64,000 nucleotides of DNA from Tetrahymena thermophila SB210 (GCF_000189635.1 NW_002476434.1:1178001-1242000); one strand, 5' to 3'. Counted from the first letter of the stretch, positions 12,741 to 26,000 are shown. Notes: generated from the letters alone by a model not told the origin. Translations and numbers: made by a program.

Positions 12741-14649
12741 CTACTTAATAAAAATAATATTTCAATCTTGATAGTCAAATTACTTCAAATATAACTTTAA
12801 TTAAAAACACTAAGAAATATTTATTAAAAAAATATTGTAAACAATTATTATTATTTTTATATCAGAAATCAATTACTATTATATTCATTTTATTTCTTTA
12901 CTATTTTACTTCAATTAAAATAATTAATCTTAAAGTAGAATACACTAATTTACCTGTTTACATTAAAAATAATATAAATCAATTATATTTCACTTAAGCA
13001 TTTAGTTTCTTAAACAAAGAGAAATTAGAATAATTTAAATGAAAAAATTGTTTGGTATCAAAAATAAACTACAATATTTTAGTATTTATAAATAATATTG
13101 AAATTCAACTAAAAATATCTTTTCAATTCCTACTTTTTTATATTTTTTATTATCAAATTATTTTCTTAGATATTTATTAAATGTTAATTAATTATTAATC
13201 ACATCTCTATTAAAATAAAGATTTGATGATGATTAAGTTATTTACTTGTGCAGACCTAAAGTACTTTTAAAAATGGTTCGTTTTAGAATTTGATAAATGA
13301 ATCAAAATTACATTTACTGAGTTGATTTACTGCTTAGTAGTATAAATATAAATAATTCATATTCTAATTATAAAATATATTATCATTTTGATAATTTTGG
13401 AGACTAAATTTTTTGTTGCCTATATTTTAAGTAAGATAGTAGTCTATCTATTATATTTTTATAGTTGATATATCTTATTGCTTCAATAATTCTTCCAATC
13501 AATACTTTTAATATTTATATAATTTTATCAAATTAAAGATATAGCCTACCTAAATTAAGTATACTATTTTTATTTAATGCTTAAGAGTATACACTATGGT
13601 AGAGACATATTTAATAATTCTCTCTTAGTAAACAAATATTATAAAAATATGACAAAATATATTGGATGACCTAAGTATTATGTATGTATCTTAAGCTATT
13701 AATTTTGAACTTCTTTGAATTTAATTCTAAGTTAGTTTCAAGCTGTTGCCTGTAAAAATTGTGAATGTCATCTAATTCACATAAATCCTGATTTAAAAAA
13801 TTCGCTTATATTAATGAACTTAAATTAAATATTTATTTTAACTAAATTGAAAGCAGAAAAATCACTTTCAATTTTTGCTTTTTAAGTTTTTATTCTTTTT
13901 CAATTACAGTTTTAATTTTTCTTCTTCACAACGCATATTATTAATAACTGAATTCATGCTTGCAAATTATAAATTTTAATAGATGTATTATTGGTCACAA
14001 AAAATTCTTAACTAAAATATAAAGTAATTTGCAAAAAACTATTTTGAATCTAAAATTATTATGTTAACTCAACTTCATTTATTCATAAAAACTATCAAAT
14101 CAAAGTATTAAATTTAATTTTATCTTTGATATTATAAATTTATTTTTGATAAAATAAATGAAACTTTTTTAATAGGATTTTTCCACAATCTTGAATCACT
14201 CTTAAAATATTTTTTAAAATTATATTTTGCTTTATATAAAATAGATTTTTTTCTTTATTTTTGCTAAAAAGAAATTTATTTGAAGCTATTGTAAGATAAT
14301 TTTTAATGAAACACCACTTTATTTGACACAAAAAAATTCTTATTTTGAAGTGGTGTAAGAAAATTCAAACAAAGTATAAGCTTTTAAAAAGAAATAATCA
14401 GAATGTAACGAAGATATTGTTTAATATTGGCTTGTTTCATCCATAAATTTTTTTAATGTAAATAACAAGATATTATTTGAATTGTATAATAAATGAATAA
14501 AAAAAAAAATAATAATTAATTGCAAATAAAAATATCAGAACCTTATAATCAACAAGAGTAATTATCAAAATTTTAATAATATAAGCTATAATCATTTCTG
14601 ATAAAAATCTTTATATATTTGTTGAAAATTTCTAATATTTTATAATTAA
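12741..14649. other. AT-rich intergenic spacer
   Basis: No coding region recognised on either strand in 1.9 kb. A minus-strand open frame near 14140-14331 has no family resemblance and is treated as chance. Confidence 0.5.
14311..14356. repeat. Short perfect inverted repeat
   Basis: ACACCACTT at 14311-14319 and its exact reverse complement AAGTGGTGT at 14348-14356 are separated by 28 bp, about 300 bp upstream of the next ABCG start. It could fold as a hairpin or act as a paired binding site; nothing else supports either. Confidence 0.4.
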
Positions 14650-16665
14650 ATGAGCTAAAAAACTAAACAACCTTTGCTTTAAAAAGAAAAATCTTCTAAA
14701 ATGACAGAAATCGATATTCACAATGTTGATATCACATTTAAGAATTTAAATTATAACTTGCTTATCAACAAGAAAGAGCAGCAAAATAAATTAATACTTA
14801 ATAATGTTTCAGGTTTAATGAAATCTGGGGAAATTACTGCAATTTTAGGGCCTAGTGGTGGAGGGAAAACATCTTTGTTGAATATTTTAGCAGCAAAGAT
14901 CAAAACATAAGCAGGAAGATGTTCAATTCAAGGAGATATTAGAGCTAATGGATTCTCATATGATAATTAAGACTTTAATTCTTTTAGCTCTTACGTAATG
15001 TAAAATGATATCCTGCTAGGTTTCCTAACAGTTAAAGAAGCTATACAATTTGCTGCTAATCTTAAAATGAATGGAACTCTTTTAGAGAAAGATTTAAAAG
15101 TATAGGAAGTCATTTCTGCCCTTAAGCTTTAAAATTGCTAAGTAATTAATTTCTTATTTCTAATTGTTAATATAAAAAGAATCTCAAATTATATTTCATT
15201 AAGTAGAAGTTTAGTTAGTTTCTTTGCAAAAAATAAAATATGAACATGACTTGTCTTTTAAAAATCAAACTTAACAATTTTATATCTAGATAATAATTAA
15301 AATATTTTTTATATAAAGAATACTTTGATAGGCAATGAAATAGTGAAAGGTGTATCTGGAGGAGAAAGGAAAAGAGTGAACATTGCATGTGAGATTATTA
15401 ATGATCCTTAAGTTCTGTTTTTGGATGAACCAACAAGTGGTTTGGATTCTTATACAGCATACATTGTATTGAAACTACTAAAAGATTATGCTTAGCTTAA
15501 ATCGATGAATGTTATCATGAGCATTCATTCCCCAAACTAAGATTTATGGGATTTATTTGATTAAATTATTTTAATGGCTTAAGGAAGGTTTGTTTATTAA
15601 GGTAGAAAAAGCAAAATGTAAGGCTATTTTGAAAGCTTAGGTTATTTTTGCCCAATTCATATGTGCTAACCTGATTACTATTTGTCGCTTATCTCCTAAA
15701 ATGGTGATGAATATTCTCCTTAAGATGAAAATAAAGTTACTGCGATAAAAACTTTATTTAACTCTTATGATTAAAAAATATAAAATGAAGTTTTATCATA
15801 AATAAATTAAACTTAGGTTTTTAGAGAAATGCATGTGTAAAAAGTTAAAAATAGTTTATTTTTCTAAACTAAATAAATTGCTTCTAGGAATTTGATTAAA
15901 ATTTTTAGGGATCCACTGCTAATAAAAAGTCGTATTTTATAGACAATAGCCATGAGTCTTATTTTTGGGCTTATATATTTAAATTAACCTAAAATAAGCA
16001 GTGATCTCTCTATAAGAAGAATAAATGATAGGAATGGTATAATGTTTATGGATATGATGAATAACTTCATGAATGCAATGATGGGTATAATCATATCATT
16101 CCCTTCTGAGAGGCTAGTATTTTTAAAAGAAGAAAACTGTAAAATGTATACTCCTATATCCTATTTTTTAGGGAAGTTTATAACAGAGTTTTTGATGAAT
16201 TTACTTTTACCTTTATTATATAGTTCTATTATATATTACATGGTAGGTTATTCTACTTAAGAAGAATCTTAATTTTGGATTTATGTAGCTACTTTGGTAT
16301 TACTCTCATTTTGTGGAAGCGGTGTAGGTTTAACGATTGGAGTTATGTTTTAAGATGTCAGAACTTCCACAGCTATTACCCCAGCTTTTGTTCTCCCTCT
16401 CATTTTGTTTTGTGGTATGTTTAAGCAAAGAACTGATTATGCAAGCTGGATTGGATGGATTTAGTACATATCTCCATTTTCTTATGCATTTGAATGTCTG
16501 ATAAGAAATGAATATAAATTCTTAGAAAGCCCATATAATCCAATCTAGACCTTTTAATATACACTAGGAATGGATACATGTTTTTTGATATTAGCTTTTA
16601 TGTCTTTAATCTTCTAACTTATATCCATACTAATGCTTTATTTAAAGAGAGGTGTAATATAGTGA
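14650..16665 (+). CDS. ABCG half-transporter with one intron (gene A5)
   Basis: ATG 14650 is the first in-frame Met; a second Met at 14701 begins the conserved part. Intron 15142-15318 (177 bp) lies between a Gln (TAA) and an Asn codon; TGA is at 16663. Product 612 aa. Walker A GPSGGGKT (67-74), Q-loop YVMQND, canonical signature VSGGERKR, Walker [17 protein letters not shown]. The switch-His segment reads SIHSPNQ rather than the usual IHQP. The membrane domain has [29 protein letters not shown] and IGWIQYIS. Together with the genes at 26313, 29477 and 33465 it forms a subgroup with the same intron position. Export substrate unknown. Confidence 0.94.
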
Positions 16666-17751
16666 AAAATATAACAAAAATATTTATTTTATATTTAAAT
16701 AATTTATATCCAAATAAGCTAAAATTTATAAAGAAAATAATTATTTTCATTAATAAAACACTTATTAATTTATATTATATTTAAATAAGTTATATATATA
16801 CTAAATTTAAGCAGTAATTAATTTAATATTTAAACTACAATTGGTAATTAAAAATGTAATTTGTGCAGTTATCACTTGCAATAATATGAAATTCTTTCAA
16901 TTTTGGTCATAATAGTTTTCTTTTCAAGATTAATATCTTCTAAAAAAATAATGCAATCAGGTAGAAAATTAAGAAAATAAATAATATATTAATACAGCCA
17001 ATTAGTTTTAAGGTTAAATATAATTTTATTTTTTTTAAAATATAAACAATATTAATAAAAAAAATATTAATTAACTCCTTCCTATAAATAACATTTGCAT
17101 ATATCTAAATTTAAAGAATAATTGCTAGCATCAAAAATAGATTTACTTTTACAAATAAATTTATAAATCATATTTAATATTGTTAATTTTAAATATAGTA
17201 CTTCCATGTAAACAGTTTATATACTTTAGAATTAAATTTAATACATGTTCCTCTCTCCAAAAGGGATAGGCAGACATTAATTTAATTAAAAACATTTTAT
17301 TTGTTTTAAAATAATTTGTTTTTCAATAAAAAAGTAATATTGAGAGCTTAGAGGATCTATTTAATTATGCTTAATAATAATTTTATTAATGAATACTATT
17401 CACTTCCTAAAAGATTTTCATAAATTATCTTAAAATAAGGAGATTTACATAAATTTAGAAATAATTTTCTAATTATTTTTAAATTATTTTATTTCATATG
17501 ATCTGATACTACATATTAACAACTCTTTTTTTGAAATTATTTATTCTCTTAATTTAAAGGATTTAAAGGTATTATTAATGATACTAAGATGTTGAATAAT
17601 AGGATTGACAAAAATTTGTTTTATGGGCAAGGAATTTTATTAAGTAACAGGCTATATTAACTACAGTCATACATCATAAATAAAACATATTATATTAATT
17701 TATTCAAATATTTTTATATTTTTTCATCCTTTTTTCAACACTTTTTCATTG
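16666..17751. other. Intergenic spacer between convergent genes
   Basis: AT-rich, nothing coding recognised. It separates the 3' ends of a plus-strand ABCG gene and the minus-strand LRR gene, so it should hold two 3' untranslated regions. Confidence 0.5.
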
Positions 17752-20700
17752 TCAATAGAAATATATATGAGCAATGACTAATCTTTTTAATTTAAGACAA
17801 TAGCTTACTACTTTGGACTCTTACGATTGATTGATTCTATTTTCACTTTTAAAATTATTTAGAAAAAGAAAAATAAATCAAATAGAAAATAAATTAAAGA
17901 ATTATATTATTTTAAATTTATTTTTATATTAAAATATCGCAATCCAAAATAAATAAACTGCTTTTACCTAAGATCAACCATTAAATAAGAGAGATTAGAG
18001 CACTTTACTAAAGCAGAACTTAAACCTAATGCACCTTCCTCACCAATTTAATTATACCTTTTTAAATATTGAATAAAAAAATATAATTAATTAGTTAGTT
18101 AAAAGGAAAAAATGAAGAAAAAAAATTAAATAATAAGAAATTAATTAATTTATAATAAAACCAAAAGTTAAAAATCATTTAAAATAATAATGAGAAAGCA
18201 AAATATAAATAGAACAAACAAAAATAAACAGCTCATAATTAAAGAATATCACAATCCAAAACAAATAAACTGTTTTTACATAAGATTAAGTGTCAAATTT
18301 GAGAGTTTAGTGCAATTTGCTAAAGAAAAAACTAATCCTGATGAACCTTTATCACCAATTTAATTATAACTTTTTAGATATTGAAGAAAATAAATATAAT
18401 TAATTAGTTAAAAGTAAAATATATAATAATAATAAGAAATGAATTATTTAATAATAAAAGAAAGGAATAAAAAACTCAATCACAATAAAAAAAAATAAAT
18501 CTAATAAATAGTGAGTAAATAAATTAAAAGAGTTATTTTTTTTAATTCATTTTTATATTAAAAAATATCACAATTCAAACAACTAAACCGTTATTACCTA
18601 AGAATAAGTGTCAATTATAAGAGATTAGTGCACTTTGCTAAAGCAGAACCTAAGCCTGATGAACCCTCATCACCAATTTAATTGGATCTTTATAAATATT
18701 AAAAAAAATATATATAATTTATTAGTTCTAAGCTGAAAATAAAAAAATAAGTTAAATTAACAAAGAATGTATGTAAAAAAAGATAAAAATTATAAAAAAA
18801 AGAAAAATAAATCAAACAAATAATGAATAAAAAAATAAAAAAGTTATTTTGTTTTAAATTTATATTTATATTAAAAAATATCACAATCTAAAATAAATTA
18901 TTTTTACTGAAGAGAAAGAGTCAAATTTGAGAGATTACTGCATTTTATTAAATCAAAACCTAAACCTGTTGAGCCTTCATCACAAATTTAATTGGAGCTT
19001 TTTAAATATTGAATTAAAAATATCTTTAATTAATTAGATATAAGAAATGAATTAATTGATGATAAAAGAAAAAGTTAAAAATCAAAAAGTAAAAAGCGAG
19101 TTAAATTAATAAAGTATAAAAAAAAATATAAATAGAATAAAAAAGGAAATAAAAAATAATTTAAATAAATATCTTATAAATAAGTTAAAAGAATTATTTA
19201 TTTTGTTTTAAATTAATTTTTATTTAAAAATAAATATCCAATAAACTGTTTTTACCAAAGATAAAGAGACAAATTTGAGAGATTTGTACACTTTGCTAAA
19301 GCAGAACTTAAACCTTATACACCTTCATTGCCAATTCGATTGGAGCTTTTAAAAATTCAAGAAAAAAATATAATTAATTTGTTCTTTAAATGGAAAAAAA
19401 AAAAAATATGGAATAAAAATTGATTAATAATTAAATTTGAAAAGAGAAAAAATAAGTTAAATTAATAGAAAGAAAAATTTAAGGAGAATAAAAAGGAAAA
19501 TAAAAAATAAATCAAATTACAAGCAAATAAATAAATTAAAAAATTAATTTGTTTTAAATTTATTTTTAAATTAAGAAATATCACAATTTAAAACAAATAA
19601 ACTGTTTTACCTAAAATAAAGTATTAAGTTTTAGAGATTAGTACACTTTTCTAAAGCAGAACTTAAGCCTGAAACACCCTCATCACCAATTTAATTGTAA
19701 CTTATTAAATTGAAAAAAAAAATTATAATTAATTAGTTAGTTCTTAGAAAAAAATGAAATAAAAATATTGAATAAATTTATTTTTATTAAAGTAAAATTT
19801 GAAAATTAAAAATAAATGAGTTAAATTAAAAAAGAAAAGAAATTAATCAAGTAAAAAGAAAGAGATTTTTAATAAATTAAAAAATTCGTATTGCTTTAAA
19901 CTTATTTTTTATATTCAAAATATCATTTTTCTAAACAAATAAATTGTTTTTACTTAAGATCAAGTATCAAATTTGAGAGTTAAGTGTAATTTGCTAAAGC
20001 AGAACCTAAGCCTGAAGCACATTCATCATCAATTTAATTGGAACTTTTTAAGTGTTGAAGAAAAAAATATAATTAATTAGTTAAAAGTAAAAAATGAAGA
20101 AATAAAAAGAAATTAATTAATTGATAATAATAAAAAAATAAGTTAAATTAACAAAGAAAAATTTAAAACGTAAGCAGAATAAATAAATAAATTAAATATA
20201 AAGCATATATATGTATTTTTTTAATTAATTTTTATATTAAAAATATTACAGTCAAAAACAAATAAACTATTTTTACCCAAGATAAAGTGTCAAATTTGAG
20301 AGATTACTACACTTTGCTAAAGCAGAACCTAAACCTGAAGCAGCTTCATGGTAAATTTTATTGTAACTATTTAAATATTGAAGATAATAATATATTAAAT
20401 AATTATTTATAAGGAAAAAATGAAGAAATAATAAGAAATTAATTAATTGATGATAATTAAAAAAGCTGAAAATGAAAAAATGAATTAAATTATCAAAGAA
20501 AGAGAAAAAGCACAAGCAGAATAAAAAATAAAAAGATTAATTATTGATAAAAAAACTAATAAAATTACATTAAATTGTTTTAAATTCACTTTTATATTTA
20601 AAAATATCACAATCAAAAACAAATAAACTGTTTTTACCTTAAATCAAGTACCAAATTTGAGAGATTATTGCTTTTTGCTAAAGCAGAGCATATGCCTGAA

Positions 20701-23039
20701 GCACCTAATTCACCAATTTTATTGTTACTTTTTAAATATTTAAGATAAAAATATTATTAACTAACTAGTTAGTTAGAAGGAAAAATATGAAATAATATGA
20801 AGTTATTTAGTTACTTAATAATAAAACTAAAAGTTAAAAATAAAAAAATGAGGTAGATTAGCAAAGTAAAAAAAAAACTTAAGTAGAATAATAATAAAAA
20901 TTTATTAAAAAGCTAATAAATAAAAAACATAATATTGTTTTATATTAATTTTAATATATATTTTACAATCAAAAACAAATAAACTGTTATTACCTAAGAT
21001 AAAGTGTCAAATTTGAGAGATTACTACACTTTGCTAAAGCAGAACCTAAACCTAAAGCACCTTCATGGCAAATTTTATTGTAACTTTTTTTAATATTGAA
21101 GAAAAAAAAATAATCAGTTAGTTAGAAAAAAAAATATGAAACAATAAGAAATGAATTAATTGATGAAAATTAGCAAAAATAAAAAATAAATAAATGAGTT
21201 AAATTAACAAAGAAAGAAAGAAATCCTGTAAAAAAAAAAAATGAAAAAGAAAAATAATATTGTTTTAAATTCATTTTTTTATTAAGAAATATAACAATCT
21301 AAAGTAAATATACTGACTGATTTTACCTAAGAATAAGTGTCAAGTTTGAGAGGTCAGTGCATTTTATTAGATTAAAACCTAAGCCTGATGTACCTTGATC
21401 ACCAATTTAATTGGAACTTTATAAATATTGAAAAAATAATATATTTTATTAGTTAGAAAAAAATAATGAAAAAAGATGGAATAATTAGAAATTAATTAAT
21501 TGATAATAACAGCAAACTTAAAAATGAAAAAATGAGGTAAATTATCAAAGAAAGAAAAACTAAACCCGAGGAGAATAAAAAAGAAAAATTTAAATAAATC
21601 AATAAAAAGCTAATAACTAAACTAAAAGAGTTAATAATATTACTTTAAATTCAATTTTTTATTTAAGAATATCACAATCTAAAACAAATAAACTGCTTTT
21701 ACCTAAGATTAAGTGCCAAACTTGTGAGATAAGTTAAATTTTCTAAAGCAGAAAATAAGTCTAATGCACCCTTGTCACCTATTTAATTTTTACTTTTAAA
21801 ATATTGAAGAAAAAATATAATTCATTTGTTAATAGGAAAATTTGAAGAAAAAATATGAAATAGTAAGAAATAAATCTATTTTTTATTAAAAAAAAATTTT
21901 TTAAATTAAAAAATGAGTTAAGTTGACTAAAAAAAAAAAAACAAGCAGAATAAAAAAGAAAAAGTCAAATAAATATACTAAAAGTGTTATATTGTTTTAA
22001 ATTAATTTTTATATTAAAAGTATCATGTCATCAAAAACAAATAAATAAGCTGTTTTTACAAAAGACCAAGTATTAAGTTTGAGATATTAGTGCACTTAGA
22101 TAAAGCAGAGCCTAAACTTGATGCACATTCATCACTAATTTAATTTGAACTTTTTAAATATTTAGGCATTAAATTAATTAGTTAGTTATAAGGAAAAAAT
22201 GAAGTAATAATATGAAATAAAATAAATAAATCAATAATAAAAGCAAAAGTTGACTAAAAAAAATTTAGTTAAATTAACAAACAAATAAAGAAAAAAAAGC
22301 TGAAGAAAAAAAAATAATATTAAATCAAATAAAAAGCTATTAATAAATTAAAATAGTGGTATCAATTCAAATTAATTTTTATTTTAAAAATATCTCAATT
22401 CAAAACAAATAAACTATTTTTACCTTAGATCAAGTGTCAAATTTGAGAGATTAGTGCATTTTGATAAAGCAGAAACTAAGCCTGATGTACCTTCATGACC
22501 AATTTTATTGCAGCTTATTAAATATTAAAGAAAAAAAGTGTAATTAATTCGTTAGTTAAAATCAAAAAATGTAATGATAGAAACTGTTTATACCTAAGTA
22601 TAAGTGTCAAATTTGAGAGATTACTGCATTTTCCTAAGCCAGAACCTAAGTCTGATCCACCTTCGTCGCCAATTAAATTTGAACTTTTTAAATATAAGAA
22701 AAAAATAATTAATTAGTTAAAAGAAAAAATATGAAATATAAAGAAATGATTTAATTAATAATAAAAAGTAAAATTTAAAAATGAAAAAATTTGTTAAATT
22801 AACAAACAAAGAAAAAGAAAAAAACACTAGCAGAATAAGAAAAAGAAAAATAAATCAAATAAAAAGTTAATTAATAAACTAAAAGAATTTTATTATTTTA
22901 ATTTTATTTTTATATTAAATACCAATCCAAATAAATAAACTATTTTCACCTTAGTTATAGTGTCAAATTTGAGAGATTAATACACTTTGCTAAAGCAGAA
23001 CCTAAGTTTGATGTACCTTCATCACCAATTTAATTGGAA
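17752..23039 (-). CDS. Leucine-rich-repeat protein built from sixteen 90-nt one-repeat exons (5' end unresolved)
   Basis: On the minus strand each ~340-bp tandem unit holds one exon of exactly 90 nt, flanked by AG and GT, in phase 2 and without TGA. In transcript order the exons end (low coordinate) at 22950, 22594, 22424, 22060, 21703, 21327, 20994, 20638, 20277, 19954, 19611, 19256, 18908, 18598, 18280 and 17968. A last exon, 17845-17752, ends in TGA. Each exon codes one 30-residue ribonuclease-inhibitor-type LRR, starting [SY]NQIGDEGxSGLGSAL and ending KCTNLSNLTLDL. The terminal exon (ENRINQSQES ... CLKLKRLVI) aligns to the repeat and caps it. Introns are 220-286 nt, except one of 80 and the last of 122. 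The product is at least ~511 aa; such repeats bind other proteins. The first exon is not settled: a donor at 23255/23254 after ...ILHIAL could end it, but no in-frame Met was found. Confidence 0.85.
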
Positions 23040-23060
23040 CTTTTTATATAAGTAATTAAT
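17934..23060. repeat. Tandem array of 16 exon-plus-intron units (~310-380 bp period)
   Basis: Unit starts on the plus strand lie near 17938, 18247, 18566, 18878, 19228, 19578, 19918, 20243, 20603, 20960, 21288, 21669, 22021, 22389, 22577 and 22917. The conserved core of about 125 bp is the LRR exon plus its splice signals and short flanks. The rest of each unit is A-rich, is recognisably related between units but drifts in length. The unit at 22577 follows its neighbour after only ~188 bp because most of the intron is missing. This is repeat expansion by duplication of an exon together with its intron. Confidence 0.9.
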
Positions 23061-26000
23061 TAGAATGAAAAAATTAAAATAAATATAAAATCATAAAATC
23101 AATAATCAAAATCAGAATATTTCGAAATTGAAAATATGAAATTAAATTAATAATAAATAAAATATTTGTAGAAATATAATAATAAATATTGATTGACTGA
23201 TGAGAATTTCAATTAGAAAAAAAATATTGTATACAACTTGAAAATTAAATATACCTCAAAGCAATATGGAGAATCTAATGAGATTAAAGCGAAGAGCTAA
23301 TAAACTTTTTTTATTAATTAAAATAAATTGAAAGATATCCATTAAAAAATAAATAATTACTTCTCCTAAATTCTTGAAATTTTTTGTTGAATATATCATT
23401 TATTTTTTTTTTTTAAATAATGATTAAAATTTATGGAAATAAATATAATTAATTTTAGTATTTTAAAAAACAAATTTGCTTTTATTTCAAATTAATTTTG
23501 ATTTTTTATAATAAGAAAAAAAAAATTACAATATTAACAAATATTAATTTATAAATTTGCTTTTAGGAAGGAAGAAATATCACAAAAAAATCAATGTAAT
23601 TTTCATAAATAATCTTAGCATTTCTATTTCATACTTACTGTTAAAAGTATAGTTGGAATTAGAGATGGGTTTTCAAATTTTAAAAAAATTCTAGTAATTG
23701 CAGCAATTGAATTTTAATAAAATAATTTTTATCTATTAGAATTTTGTATTTTATTCTTGTGATGAGAGGAATATTTACAATATCACCTAACTATCCTCAA
23801 ATCCAATTAATATTTTTTTCAAGCATATGTTATTTAAGTATATAGATTGCGTGCACCAAATAAGTGCATTTTTACCTAATTTAATAATTTTTTATTAAAT
23901 ACATTATAAATTTTTATATTATTAATAATTAAGATATTTTTTTTAGAAACTTATAAACTATGACAAATTAGGATATTTTTTTATTTGCTAACATACAAAA
24001 TTTAATAATCAATAAATGTAAAGAATTTATTTATTTATTTACTCAGTGAAGAAATAAAGAGAAGAAGTTGGGGATGAGGTTTAGTCTGGGCCAGTGATTA
24101 ATTTGTTATCATAAATTGCAGCATATGGTAAATTAAAAATTTTTAGTAAGTATTATATTATCTTGAATATATTATAATATAATGTATTTCCTCTAAAATT
24201 AAAATCAACCCCGCCCAGCTCAAAATTTTTTTCTATTTTAATCATCTGAAACGAGGGACTAGGGAATTTAAGAATAAAAACTAAAGCTAAAAATAATTAA
24301 TTTACAATATAGTGTAAAATAAATAAATCAAGGTTTAAAGCATAAATAAATTTAAAATACTCATTCAAAAAGATAAAATTAGTTAACACTAAATCAAAGA
24401 GTTATTTACAAAGTTAAATAGCATTCCATATTATGAAAATAGAAAATAAATTAAATTATCTACTTATTTTTAAAGTAACAAAATCTATGACAGACTGCTT
24501 AACATAATTTGGTTCTGAGATAATATTAATAAAATAAAAAGAATTATATATAACCTATAGAGGAATATAAAATCTCAAAAATATTAAGGGAAGTGTTACT
24601 TCTTATTTATTTAAAATCCTTAACAGGTTATTCAACAACTTTTTAATCAATTCATGGTTTATATTCTACAATACAATTAGTTACCTAGGCTAAACAATAA
24701 ATACAAAATTTAGAAAGTACACCCAGCAATTATACAATAATATCTCCTCAAAAGACACATAATTTTTGGATGATTTTTAATCAAAAACAAATTATTTGAC
24801 AACTAATTTTATAATTTTTACGTAATACCTATCTAACTAGTGCTGAAATAATTTTACCATTTTTGGATATTTTTTAAAAAAATTGGAAAAGCAAATGGTG
24901 TCTTCTGCTCCTCAGCTTAGGCATGTACAATAAGTTATGGCGTTTTAATAAATTTAAATTTTTGAATTTTAATAAAAAATATAAAAAAGTATTCAAATAT
25001 GAATAAGAAAAATGTTTATTTTTTTACTTAGATATTGTAAAATAAATCTTGATTGGTGTTCTATTTAAATTTAATTTTTATGAAAATAAAATATTTTAAT
25101 TAAAGAACAGAAAAAGATCATTTTTAAGATTAAATATAAATATACTGTATGTAGTTTCTTAGTAATTTATGCCTATTTTAATAATATTCAACATATAATT
25201 TCAAGAAAAAATTATTCAGAAAGAGAGTGAATATTAATAAAAGAAAAACTACTTTAATATATTTTATTAGAGCTTACTACTTTTTTTAATAAATTTTAAG
25301 TAAGAACTAACAAATTTAATAAAATCAATATTTTTATGTATGCATAAAATCAATATTTTTTATTTTGTCTATCTTAAAATAACAATTAATTAACAACAAG
25401 AAAAGCTACAAATAATTTTGTGAACAAATAAATTCAATTTGAAATTTAGACAATATAAAATATTTGAAAGTATTTTTTAGCTATCAAATAAAATATTTTA
25501 TTCAATACAAGTTCAGTAAAATGCATTTCTCTCTATTTTTTAGTTATCTATTTTAAAAATATGTTTAAACGCTATTTTAGAAGTAACTCTTAATTAATTA
25601 TTTTATATATTTGTTTCATAAGAAATAAAATAGATAAAATCAATTACGCTTAACTGTGTATTGGTTTTGATTTTTATTTCAAAATTTGAGTAAACAAATT
25701 TTTTGTAAAGTAAAAGATAATAAATTTTTCTTATTGTAAAATTAAGCATGGTAGTTTGTGTGATTAAAGAAATTTTTAAATCTAATTTAAATTAATTAAA
25801 CCATAAATTAATGGATAAGTAAATTTAATTATATATTTTCATAAAGTATTTCATTTTTTTAGTTAAAATAAATATTAAAATTCTCAAATGAAAGACTAAC
25901 AACCATTTGTTTATTTATTTTAGTTTATGATAAATTTTGTTTTTCTGCAAAGTTATTATTAAGGAGTGAGGAAGAATTAAACAAAAAATTAATTTGATTA

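Noticed and set aside
14140-14331. Minus-strand frame of 63 codons
   Set aside because: Lys/Ile/Asn-rich chance frame in spacer DNA, no family resemblance.
18699-18884. Phe/Ile-rich minus-strand frame in the array
   Set aside because: It lies in an intron between two LRR exons; the composition is just complemented A-rich DNA.
17934-23060. CRISPR array, centromeric satellite or plain non-coding repeat
   Set aside because: The unit is far too long for CRISPR, and the conserved core of each unit is a 90-nt open exon with splice signals and an LRR translation.
24206-24213. Telomere-template-like CAACCCCG as a hint of telomerase RNA
   Set aside because: The Tetrahymena template is CAACCCCAA, and none of the other conserved parts of that RNA are visible nearby.
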